Shown one piece after another: positions 9,260 to 17,571 of a DNA stretch of 64,000 bases (its first letter is position 1; the number at the start of each line of letters is the position of its first letter). The stretch covers positions 5,642,001 to 5,706,000 of the forward strand of contig OZ250179.1 of the NCBI GenBank assembly GCA_965238125.1. The letters are read 5' to 3'. A program made the position numbers and the translations under genes. This stretch comes from UBA6623 sp965238125. GTDB lineage: Bacteria; Acidobacteriota; Terriglobia; Bryobacterales; UBA6623. The notes beneath the pieces were generated by a model. The model saw only the letters and a program-made list of their open reading frames with translations, was not told the DNA's origin and did not search any database.

Positions 9260-10168
9260 ATGAGCAAGATCCGCATTCTGGGAGTTCCGTTGGATTTAGG
9301 GCAGCGCCGCCGGGGAGTCGACATGGGTCCGTCGGCGATTCGTGCGGCGGGCTTGCAGTCATCGTTGCGGGCGCTGGGCCACGATGTCGAAGATGTCGGC
9401 AACCTTCCGGTCGTCATTCCCGAGACGCAAGCGCGAGGCAATGAGCGCGCCCGCTTCCTTAGTGACATCGCTGACGTATGCATGGCGGCTTCCGAAAGAC
9501 CCCGGGCCCTGATCAGCGAAGGGGCCGTTCCTTTGATTCTGGGCGGTGACCACTCGATGGCCGTCGGCACCGTAGCCGGCGTGACGCAAGCCGGCTCCGC
9601 CGATCGCGGTGAGGTCGGCTTGCTGTGGTTCGACGCCCACGCCGACATGAACACGCCCGCAACGACGCCCAGCGGCAATGTCCACGGCATGGCGCTGGCC
9701 TCGCTGGTCGGCCTAGGCGCGCCCGAGTTGGTGAACCTGATCGGACGTGTTCCTATTGTCGAACCCTCCAATGTAGCGCTCATCGGCGTGCGCGACATCG
9801 ACGAAGCCGAAAAAGCCAATATTCGCGTCTCCGGAATTCATGTCTTCACTATGCGAGACATTGATGAACAGGGTATGCACGGAGTTATCCAATCGGCTAT
9901 CGGGCGAATTACGGAACGTTGCCCACGGTTCCATGTCAGCATCGACATGGATTTCCTGGATCCCTCGGCCGCACCCGGCGTGGGGACGCCCTGCCCCGGC
10001 GGCGTTGCGTACCGCGAAAGCCATCTTGCGATGGAAATGATCGCTGATTCCGGCCGTCTCAGCTCGTTTGAAGTCGTGGAGGTCAATCCCATCCTCGACG
10101 AAGCCAACACAACCGCTCGACTCGCGGTCGAACTGGCACTATCGGCCTTCGGTAAGCGGATTCTCTAG
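9260..10168 (+). CDS. rocF: Arginase
   Basis: 302 residues, the normal bacterial length. It hydrolyses arginine to ornithine and urea using a binuclear manganese centre. All metal ligands are visible: GGDHS (His98), DAHAD (Asp125, His127, Asp129) and SIDMDFLDPS (Asp229, Asp231). The N-terminal GVPLDLGQRRRGVDMGP motif is also typical of arginase rather than agmatinase. The product ornithine can be turned into glutamate semialdehyde by an aminotransferase (not in this window), which the divergent PutA would oxidise to glutamate. The start at ATG 9260 gives a full N-terminus. Confidence 0.94.
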   Translation: MSKIRILGVPLDLGQRRRGVDMGPSAIRAAGLQSSLRALGHDVEDVGNLPVVIPETQARGNERARFLSDIADVCMAASERPRALISEGAVPLILGGDHSMAVGTVAGVTQAGSADRGEVGLLWFDAHADMNTPATTPSGNVHGMALASLVGLGAPELVNLIGRVPIVEPSNVALIGVRDIDEAEKANIRVSGIHVFTMRDIDEQGMHGVIQSAIGRITERCPRFHVSIDMDFLDPSAAPGVGTPCPGGVAYRESHLAMEMIADSGRLSSFEVVEVNPILDEANTTARLAVELALSAFGKRIL

Positions 10169-10237
10169 AAGCGAAGCCGGCGGGGAGCCTAGGGCAGCTA
10201 GTAGTAACTCCGAGGGCTTGGGCGCCCGCGCCCGACC

Positions 10238-11068
10238 TTACGGATGATGATCTTCCGATGCGACCTGGATCGTAATGCCGTCGGGGGCGTCGAAGTACAC
10301 CCGATCGCCGTGTCGCCGTGCGTTGAGGTCGAGGGGCTTGAGCGTGGCCATGACCGCCGCCGGATCGTAATCCGCGATCGAGTAGCAGTAGTGATCCATG
10401 CCGGGCTTGTCGGCTTTGAAAAGAGCCAGGAAGTTCTGTCCCAAGCCCAGAAAGCAGTTGGACTCGCTCTGGCGCACAACCGGTATCCCAAAGTGCTCTT
10501 GGTAAAAGTCGCGCGAGCGGCCGATGTCTGTAACGCGCAGCGCAATGTGGTTGATGCCGGTCCCTTTGAACGTTGAGGTTTCGGGAGCGGCGCGTAGGAC
10601 GGGAACCGCGGCATCGTGGTCGACAACCGACAGTTGCACCTCGATTCCGTCGGGGTCAAGGATGTAGACCCACGTTTCGGTTCGCCGGGTGGAAAGACCA
10701 AGAGCGCGGCACTTTTTCTCAACCGCGTCGGCCTCGTAGTTTTCGACCGCGATGCAGAAGTGGTCCAGCCCGGGCTGATCGTGCTTCCGTAGCGCCGTGA
10801 AGTTGCGCTCGACTCTCAGGAAGCGCCAGTCAGGGAATCTTTGCGGGGCCGGCCCCCTGTTGTGGATGTTCGGCGAGCCGAAATGCGTGCGGAGGAAACC
10901 CTCTGTGCGAATCAAGTCGCTGACCCGGAGCGCGACGTGGTTGACATCGACGCCTTGGAAGTGAGGAGGCGCGCTCGTGCCGCGCCGCGCGCCGACTAAC
11001 AGCCCGCCACCCAGGGCGAGGGCCATCCGACGGCGCGTAAGCTTTGACGAGATGTTGCGTACTTGCAT
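10238..11068 (-). CDS. Exported VOC (glyoxalase-fold) family protein
   Basis: 276 residues from ATG 11068. The N-terminus has a twin-arginine-like signal, SKLTRRRMALALGGGLLVGA. Two VOC modules follow: one at about 45-150 (VNHVALRVSDLIRTEGFL ... DHFCIAVENYE ... ILDPDGIEVQLS) and one at about 165-270 (INHIALRVTDIGRSRDFYQEHFG ... DHYCYSI ... FDAPDGITIQV). Such proteins are metal-dependent lyases, dioxygenases or binding proteins; the substrate cannot be told. An enolase-superfamily gene lies upstream on the same strand (59-bp gap), so the two may share an operon. A degenerate copy of this gene's 5' end lies at 12534-12672. Confidence 0.8.
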   Translation of the reverse strand: MQVRNISSKLTRRRMALALGGGLLVGARRGTSAPPHFQGVDVNHVALRVSDLIRTEGFLRTHFGSPNIHNRGPAPQRFPDWRFLRVERNFTALRKHDQPGLDHFCIAVENYEADAVEKKCRALGLSTRRTETWVYILDPDGIEVQLSVVDHDAAVPVLRAAPETSTFKGTGINHIALRVTDIGRSRDFYQEHFGIPVVRQSESNCFLGLGQNFLALFKADKPGMDHYCYSIADYDPAAVMATLKPLDLNARRHGDRVYFDAPDGITIQVASEDHHP

Positions 11069-11127
11069 GGCCCTATTGTGCCAGGACACGCCATCCCCCG
11101 TCCTTCATCCGTTCGTCGAGGGCTTCC

Positions 11128-12402
11128 CTACTCGAAATACCCGGAACCTTCCGCGAGATTCGCGCGAATGACTTCCTCGTTGAGTTCGATACCAAGTCCC
11201 GGCTTGTTGGTCATTTCCAAATAACCGTCCTTATACAACGGCCCGTCGCGCTGAATGATGTCGGGCCAATGCGGAATGTCGACGCTGTCGGACTCGAGCG
11301 TCACAAACGACCGGATCGCCGCGCAGGCGTGTCCGTTGCCCACCGTGCCGACGGGCGTACACATGTTGTGACACGCCATGGTGATGTAGTAGAGGTCCGC
11401 CCAATCGGCGATCTTCTTTGTTTCGAGCAAACCGCCGACCTTTTGCGGGTCGGGCTGGATGATGTCGCAGGCTTGCTTTTCAATAAAGTCCCGAAACGTG
11501 TGGCGCGAGTAGAGGTTTTCGCCCGTGGCGGTGGGGACGTTGCTCTTGCGCGTGAAGCGCGCCATGGCGTCGGCGTTCTGTGGGGGGATGGGGTCTTCGA
11601 TGAACCAGATATTCAAGTCCTCGATCATCTGAACGAAGCGCATCGTGTCGCCCATGTTGTAGTTGAAGTGCAGGTCGATCGCCAGCGGGTAATCGTCGCC
11701 CAGCCTGTGGCGAACGGCTTCGAGAATTCGCACCCATTGCTTCATCTCGACCGATGAAATGCCGCGGTTCCACATCTCCCCGCGATATTGATACGGTCGA
11801 CCGGCCAGCGACTGAGAGCGCGATTCCCAATCCATATCGAACTTCGTGGCCTTGAAGCCGTGCGCGAGCGACTTTTCAGCTTCGGCGACCCAGGCGGCCG
11901 GGTCGGCGGTCTTCGGGGAGCCGGTGTCGTGGTAGATGAGCAGCTTGTCTCGGAACTTGCCCCCGAGCAAGACGTAGACCGGGACTTTGAGGATCTTGCC
12001 CGCCAAATCCCACAGCGCCATCTCAATGCCGGAGATCGACGACGAAATGGTTCCGGTCCAGGAGCCGTGGCCGAGTTTAGCTTCGGCCATTCTCTGATAG
12101 AGGTAGTCGACCTGCAGCGGGTCGTGTCCGATGACGGTATCTTTCAGATGCCGGATGTGGTCCACGACGCCGTCGCGGTTGTAAGCCTCGCCGATGCCAT
12201 AGAGGCCCGAGTCCGTCTTGACCTTGACCAAGTGCGCCGGGTAACGGATCATCACCGAGGCGGTCTTGACGTCGGTGATCTTGACTTTGCCGAACTCCGA
12301 TTCCGCGGCCGGCATGGCCCTTAGGACCTGGGATGTCTCGGGCAGGAACCCGGCGGCTGCGGCGGCGGCAGTGGTTGTCAGAAAACGTCGTCGGTCAAAC
12401 AT
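11128..12402 (-). CDS. Exported mandelate racemase/muconate-lactonizing (enolase superfamily) enzyme
   Basis: 424 residues from ATG 12402, with AGGAGGAG six bases upstream and an N-terminal twin-arginine signal (MFDRRRFLTTTAAAAAAGFL). The enolase-superfamily barrel shows a Lys/Asp strand TKFDMDW near 180, metal ligands in IDLHFNYN, WFIEDPIPP and ATGENLYSRH, then DIIQPDPQKVGGL and MACHNMCTPVGTVG. These fit sugar-acid dehydratases or racemases of the MR/galactonate-dehydratase type; the exact substrate is not inferable. Tat-exported forms are unusual outside Acidobacteriota and Planctomycetota. It lies between the VOC gene and the remnant of a VOC duplicate. Confidence 0.84.
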   Translation of the reverse strand: MFDRRRFLTTTAAAAAAGFLPETSQVLRAMPAAESEFGKVKITDVKTASVMIRYPAHLVKVKTDSGLYGIGEAYNRDGVVDHIRHLKDTVIGHDPLQVDYLYQRMAEAKLGHGSWTGTISSSISGIEMALWDLAGKILKVPVYVLLGGKFRDKLLIYHDTGSPKTADPAAWVAEAEKSLAHGFKATKFDMDWESRSQSLAGRPYQYRGEMWNRGISSVEMKQWVRILEAVRHRLGDDYPLAIDLHFNYNMGDTMRFVQMIEDLNIWFIEDPIPPQNADAMARFTRKSNVPTATGENLYSRHTFRDFIEKQACDIIQPDPQKVGGLLETKKIADWADLYYITMACHNMCTPVGTVGNGHACAAIRSFVTLESDSVDIPHWPDIIQRDGPLYKDGYLEMTNKPGLGIELNEEVIRANLAEGSGYFE

Positions 12403-12533
12403 GGAAAACTCCTCCTGGTGCATTGGAGCACATTCGCGATTGGATTTCTAACAGGCGCCATGTCGTTAGCCCCGACCTTCGGAACCCCCGCACGACAGGC
12501 AAAGGGTCAAGGCGGCGATCGGAAGCACCCGGC

Positions 12534-12672
12534 CCTTGAAGTGAGCAGGCGCCTTCGTGCCACGCCGAGTCGCGGCCAACAGCCCACCGCACAAGGCGAG
12601 GGCCACCCAACGCCGCGTCCACTTGGGGGAAAGGTTGGGGCTTTGCATGGCCCTATTGTGCCAGGAGACGCC
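12534..12672 (-). pseudogene. Degenerate duplicate of the 5' end of the VOC gene
   Basis: This stretch repeats the start region of the gene at 10238-11068, including upstream sequence. The translation SWHNRAMQSPNLSPKWTRRW... parallels SWHNRAMQVRNISSKLTRRR..., followed by ALALxGGLL and RRGTxAPxHFxG. CATGGCCCTATTGTGCCAGG is identical in both. After about 40 codons the similarity ends, with no VOC domain behind it. Both copies face the same way and bracket the enolase-superfamily gene, as a partly deleted tandem duplication would. The rest of 12424-12985 holds nothing I can identify apart from the flank of the IS1380 element. Confidence 0.75.
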
Positions 12673-13740
12673 GAGGGATGCCGCCGCGCGGTGGGCCGAC
12701 CCGATCTTGCGGCAATTGGGATTCACAGGCCGCCGAAAGGCCCTTCTTATCCCTTGATCCAGGATTTCCATTTTGGCCCTGGCACGGTCACAGGATACAC
12801 CCCCGCTGCGCCGAATACCACGTCTTTTCGCGCTGAACCCTGCACATCACCTCCGCCGGTAGGCGCCAGGGCTCGTCCGTCCGCTCACAGACGTTGATTG
12901 AGCGGACTGAACGGCGCTCCGGCCGACACTGCTCCCTGCGAAACCTTTTTGGAGCCAAAAACTGTTGATCCTCGCCCGGGCAACGCTACCCACCCGGCAC
13001 AGGCAGCGCCCAGATCCTATGCAGCATGTCACCGAACAGCCGCCGGTTCAGATGCCCCTCCGCCAGCAGCAACCAGTAGTAGCGAGCATGCTTGACCAGC
13101 CGACCGCCGGTCTTCATCAACCTGTGTTGCAAACTCGTTAGCGACCAGCTTTTGATTCGCTGCGGCAGCCCTAGCCGCCGCCACAGGTTGCCCAGGTTGT
13201 AGGCCCGCACGCTGAGTTGCAGCCGTACCTCGTTGGCTCGGAAGCGGTGACACGACAAGCGGGTCCAGTGCGTGGCCTGTTTGCCTTCTTTGATCCACTG
13301 CTCCGCCGTGCCGCGCTTGTTGTAGAACCGCACGACCGAGCGGCTCGGCAAGCTCATGCTCGTCACGACAAATCCGACGCGCGGGAATAGTTCGCCCTGG
13401 TGATGCTCGACCTTGGCGACAACTCGCCTTGCCTTCGACCAGCTCTCGGCCTGATAGCGAAAACTCTTGTAGCGCACTAGGGGCTTGGCGTTCGGCCTGC
13501 CCGGTGGCCGAAACAGGATGTCCTCGATCTCCAGCTCCAGGCTCTTGTTCGCCGGGATGCGAATCACGTAGTCCACGCCGCGCTCCTCCATCGCCTCGTA
13601 GATCTCGGGCTTGGCGAAGGCGGCGTCGGCGCGGAACGTCACCTGTTTGCCCTCCGCCTGTTGTCGTTCGATCTCCGGCAGTAGCAGCTCGTCCCAGTCC
13701 TCGGCGCTGTGCACGTTGCCGGGACGCAGCTTCGCGCCTA

Positions 13741-14833
13741 CTGAGTCTCGCATAATATACTGTCAATCGAGACAAAGAGAAGACTGTTTCCAGAAAGCGG
13801 TAATCAAGCGCGGTTTGCGGCGCATTCGCCGCAGCGCTTTGCGGGCGCGCTCGTCGAGTTCCCAGTAGTCCTTCGGGCAGACGTTGGGCAACTCGTGCTG
13901 CTTCCAGTACGCCCAAATGTATTCCACCGGGTTCAACTCCGGCGCATAGGGCGGCAAGTACTCCGTTGCGATGTGATCCTCGGAGAGCTGGATGAACTCC
14001 CGCACCAGGCGGCTGCGGTGCGCCGGCAGCCGGTCCCAGACGATCAGCAGTGGGCCGTCGATGTGGCGCACCAAAGCCTTCAGGAAGTCGATGACCTCCA
14101 GCTCGCCGATCGCGCCGGGATAGAGCGGGAAGTAAAAGTTGCGCAACGTCAGCCCGGCCGACACCGACAGCTTGTCCCAGTTGAAGTTGAACTCCAACAC
14201 CGGTGTCTCGCCGCGCGGCGCCCAGGTGCGGCAACGATGCGGCTTCTGACTCAATCCGCTTTCGTCGATGAAGACGATCGTACGTTCTTCTTTGCGGGCT
14301 TTTTTTTAATGGCCGGCCAAGTCTTGCGCTGCCAGCCGCGGATGGCCTCTTCGTTGCGCTCCCGCGCTTTGCCGACGGGCCGTTGCGGGCTCCAACCGAG
14401 CGCCCGCAGGATCTTCCAGACATGGCCCTCGTGATAGCGCACGCCGAACTCGTCTCCGATCAGACGAGCGACCCGCGGACAGCTCCACAGCGGCGTCGGG
14501 AAGCCGTGCGCCTCGGGGCCTTCCAGCAGCAACGCCTCGAGGCGTTCGAGCTGCGCGGCGTCCAACAGCGGCTTACGGCCGGCGCGGCCGGCCTGGCGCA
14601 ACCCGGCTTCGCCGTCACGCCGGTATCGTCGCAGCCACTCGCTGACGCTTTGCCGCGCGACCTTCAATCGCCTCGCTGTCTCGGACTGACTACAGCCTTG
14701 CTCGACCAACCGGATCGCTTTGAAACGGCGCTTCTCCAGGGCCTCGAAATCCCGCCGTACGCCTTTTGTATTTCCCATACATACAAAGACGTACGTACCC
14801 CAAAAAGGGGTCACTTTATTTTGCGAGACTCAA
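13741..14833 (-). mobile_element. IS630-family insertion sequence, copy B
   Basis: 1093 bp, inverted relative to copy A, with TA at 13739-13740 and 14834-14835. The terminal repeats match copy A. It sits inside the IS1380 transposase gene, giving a nested arrangement. It differs from copy A by a Pro codon in place of Arg in NFYF(R/P)LYPGA and by one base near the outer end of the transposase side. Confidence 0.94.
13763..14778 (-). CDS. IS630-family transposase (copy B), -1 frameshift
   Basis: Same two-frame organisation as copy A: the upstream frame runs from ATG 14778 to a stop at 14251, and the catalytic frame ends at 13763. The A AAA AAG site lies at 14299-14305. The fusion would be 338 residues with the Asp, Asp, Glu triad in FIDESG, VWDRLPAH and PELNPVEY. 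The single residue change against copy A (Arg to Pro in NFYFPLYPGA) falls between the first two catalytic Asp residues. Its effect is unknown. Confidence 0.9.
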
Positions 14834-15494
14834 TAGGCAGTCGCCGTGCTGGTTGAACAGCAACAGCGGGTGATAGCAGAGGGACTCAAAATGGCCGTTG
14901 TAGGCACTGCCTTCCTGTTGGCCGTGGACGGGGCTCTCCGTGGAGTCCATGTCGAGCACCACGCGGTCTGAACCGTCGGGAGCTTCGGCTTGCGCGACCA
15001 GCTCCCGGTTCACTGCCATCAGCCCCAGCAAGTTCTCTTCGCTCGCCAGCATCTCCGTCTCGAAGCCATGCAGCGTCGAGGTCAAGGCTGCTCCGCGATC
15101 CCAGTTCCTCTTCGAGCCGATCAAGCGAAAGGTCGGATCGGCGGATACTCGAACGGCGTCATTGAGGTCCTCGTAGCCAGCGAGTCGGCTGTAGACCGAC
15201 TGCCGCAGCAGATCGGCCAGCGCGAACTTCTTGTTCAAGCCTTGTCGCGAGTCGCTGAGATGCTCGTCGATCAGCTTCCCGAGTCCGAGTCGTTCATCCA
15301 GTTCGCGAACGAGAATCAGACCGCCATCCGAGGTGACTCGCGATCCTTGGAAATCGACTTTGAGAAATCCATTGAACGTGAGCTGAAACGGCTTGTTTTC
15401 TTTTTCACCCATCGGGTGTTGACCTCCATGGCGTCCTTATCGGGCTCTAGCCCCTATCAATAAAGACGCTGAAGGTCGCTGGATGGTCTGAAGC

Positions 15495-17219
15495 TCATAC
15501 ATCAAATTGAAAATGCGGGTTGATAGGAGTTCCGACGGCGCGCAGGAACTCGAAGTCGCAGCCTTCGTGGGCTTGGGTTACTTGGTCGAGGAAGAGTTTG
15601 CCGTAGCCCCTCTCGTAGTGCGCCCGGGGTGGGGGCCGCTCATCGAGCCTGCGTTTGATCTCGTTCTCTTCCAGGCGCAACTCGAGTTTGCGATTGGGGA
15701 CGTCAAGCTCGATCTCGTCGCCTGTTCGCACGGCCGCCAAGGGCCCTCCGACGGCTGCTTCGGGGGAAACATGCAACACGTCGGTTCCGAAGCTGGTGCC
15801 GCTCATGCGGGCGTCGCTGATGCGCACGATATCCCGCACGCCACGCCTGAGCAGCTTCGCCGGAATCGGCAGGTGGCCCCATTCGGGGAACCCGGGGCCG
15901 CCCTTGGGACCCGCGTTTTGAAGCACCAAGACCGAGTTTTCGTCGATTTCCAGGTCTTCGTCGACGATGTGCGTGCGCAACTTCTTGTAGTCGTCGAAGA
16001 CGACGGCTTTCCCTCGATGGGTCAACAGATGCGGCGAGGCGGCGGTCTGCTTGATGACGGCGCCGTCGGGCGCGAGGTTTCCGTAGAGAATCGCCGTCCC
16101 GCCCTCGGGGCCGCGGGCGTTGTCGAGAGTGCTGATCACGTCCCGGTTCGAGCATTCAGCATCGCGGAAGTTCTCGAAGACGGTTTTGCCGTTGGCCGTC
16201 GGTAGGTTGTGCAGCAGGGGGAGGATTTCCTTCATGACCGCCGGCAGTCCGCCGGCGTAGTAGAAGTCCTCCATCAAGTATTCGCCCGACGGTTTGACGT
16301 TGGCAATGAACGGAGTTTCGCGGGAAAGCCGGTCGAAATCGTCGAGGGTTAGATCGACCCCGACGCGTCCGGCGATGGCGATCAGATGGACCACGGCATT
16401 GGTCGATCCGCCGATGGCCATGTCGGCTCGGATGGCGTTTTCGAATGCGCCCTTGGTCAGAATCGCCGCCGGCCGCAGATCCTCGCCGACCATCTCGACA
16501 ATGCGGCGGCCGCTTGCCTCGGCAAGTTGATAACGGCGCGAATCGGGCGCCGGAATTGCCGCGTTGCCGGGCAGCGTCATCCCCAACGCTTCGGCCATCG
16601 ACGCCATGGTCGAAGCGGTGGCCATGACGTTGCAATGGCCGGCGCTGCGGGAAATACAGCTTTCGATCTCGCAAACTTGCTCGTCAGTAAGGCGGCCGGC
16701 TTTGAGTTCCTCAAATACACGCCGCCCGTCAGTGCCCGACCCCAGCAGTTGCGTGCGCCAGCGCCCGCTCAGCATCGGACCGCCGGTCACCATGATGGCG
16801 GGCAGGTCGGCGCAGGCGGCCCCCATCAGTTGCGCGGGCGTTGTCTTGTCGCAGCCCGAGAGCACCACGACGCCGTCGATCGGGTTGGCGGAAATCGATT
16901 CCTCGACGTCCATCGACATGAGATTGCGGAACAGCATGGTGGTGGGCTTCATGAAAAGCTCGCCCAGCGACATGGTCGGGAATTCGAGCGGCACGCCTCC
17001 GGCGGCCCACACGCCGCGCTTGACGGCCTCGGCCACTTGGCGCAGGTGGGCGTTGCAGTGCGTCAGCTCGCTCCAGGAATTGCAGATGCCGATGACGGGC
17101 TTGCCGTTGAACATTTCGGGGCCAAGCCCTTCGACGCGCAAAGCCGCGCGCCGGGCGAAGTTTTCGTATTCGTTGCCCACGAACCATTGGTAGCTGCGCA
17201 GTGACTTGGGGTCCCGCAT
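15495..17219 (-). CDS. IlvD/Edd-family sugar-acid (or dihydroxy-acid) dehydratase
   Basis: 574 residues from ATG 17219. The frame is open further upstream, but that extension translates palindromic repeat DNA and is not protein-like. Three iron-sulphur cysteines are placed as in the family: Cys46 (GICNSWSELTHCN), Cys123 (LSGCDKTTP) and Cys196 (GHCNVMATAS). The C-terminal RMSGTSFGTDVLHVSPEAA carries the conserved Ser. The wording of these motifs and the length resemble the pentonate dehydratases (L-arabinonate/D-xylonate type) more than biosynthetic IlvD, and no other ilv genes are near. Product would be a 2-keto-3-deoxy sugar acid. Substrate is uncertain. Confidence 0.85.
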   Translation of the reverse strand: MRDPKSLRSYQWFVGNEYENFARRAALRVEGLGPEMFNGKPVIGICNSWSELTHCNAHLRQVAEAVKRGVWAAGGVPLEFPTMSLGELFMKPTTMLFRNLMSMDVEESISANPIDGVVVLSGCDKTTPAQLMGAACADLPAIMVTGGPMLSGRWRTQLLGSGTDGRRVFEELKAGRLTDEQVCEIESCISRSAGHCNVMATASTMASMAEALGMTLPGNAAIPAPDSRRYQLAEASGRRIVEMVGEDLRPAAILTKGAFENAIRADMAIGGSTNAVVHLIAIAGRVGVDLTLDDFDRLSRETPFIANVKPSGEYLMEDFYYAGGLPAVMKEILPLLHNLPTANGKTVFENFRDAECSNRDVISTLDNARGPEGGTAILYGNLAPDGAVIKQTAASPHLLTHRGKAVVFDDYKKLRTHIVDEDLEIDENSVLVLQNAGPKGGPGFPEWGHLPIPAKLLRRGVRDIVRISDARMSGTSFGTDVLHVSPEAAVGGPLAAVRTGDEIELDVPNRKLELRLEENEIKRRLDERPPPRAHYERGYGKLFLDQVTQAHEGCDFEFLRAVGTPINPHFQFDV

Positions 17220-17379
17220 GGGGATTACGATAGCATCGGGGCTCGGGAGCCGACGGATTTGAACTTGTTTTGTGCGCGCCGGGGCCGGCCAACGGGCGCG
17301 CGACACAAATATGGGGGGACTGGCGGCGTCGGTGCGCGCCTCTCCATGGTTTTGGAATATTCCGCTTGGTGCGGTTGTG

Positions 17380-17492
17380 GCTAAAGCCTGAAGGGGAAGG
17401 CCGCTGAAGCGGCCTAATTGCCCGGTGGCGCTGCCCGTACCGGCCCTCAAGGACCGGCCTATTCGCAACCCAAGCCCGGTGAACCGGGTTTC
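17380..17492. repeat. Cluster of palindromic REP-like repeats
   Basis: The divergent promoter region between the dehydratase and the CRTAC1 gene contains a row of hairpins: GGCCGCTGAAGCGGCC at 17399-17414, ACCGGCCCTCAAGGACCGG at about 17439-17457, and AAGCCCGGTGAACCGGGTTT at about 17472-17491. These resemble the 'gct gaa gc' palindromes at 1651-1700. Both flanking frames stay open through it only by chance. Confidence 0.6.
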
Positions 17493-17571
17493 TTCGACAT
17501 TGATGTCTCGCACCCCCACAGAACCTTCGGGGACGCTCGTTAGGTCCACACCTGTTCTACCCTACATAGAG

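Larger units (their letters stand above)
12986..15412 (-). pseudogene. IS1380-family transposase, split by IS630 copy B
   Basis: The N-terminal half (15412 down to 14834) reads MGEKENKPFQLTFNGFLKVD, then SDGGLILVRELDERLGL and VVLDMDSTESPVHGQQEGSAYN. The C-terminal half (13740 down to TAG at 12986) reads AKLRPGNVHSAEDWDELL, then FRADAAFAKPEIYEAMEERG, YNKRGTAEQWIKEGKQA and LFGDMLHRIWA. Both match IS1380 DDE transposases. Deleting the 1093-bp IS630 copy and one TA restores a continuous frame, GDCL-GAKLRPGNV, so a single insertion killed the gene and nothing else is needed to repair it. I could not fix the outer ends of the IS1380 element; they should lie near 12850-12980 and 15420-15490. Confidence 0.93.

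Noticed and set aside
12418..12897. 159-codon plus-strand frame in the gap before IS1380
   Set aside because: It runs opposite to the VOC relic and has compositional features of non-coding GC-rich DNA; no motif or ribosome site.
13029..14423. 464-codon frame through IS630 copy B into the IS1380 half
   Set aside because: It is an out-of-frame reading of both transposase genes, Arg/Ala-rich and without motifs.
17220..17549. 110-residue N-terminal extension of the dehydratase
   Set aside because: The extension translates palindromic repeat DNA and has no similarity to the family, whose N-terminus matches from Met at 17219.
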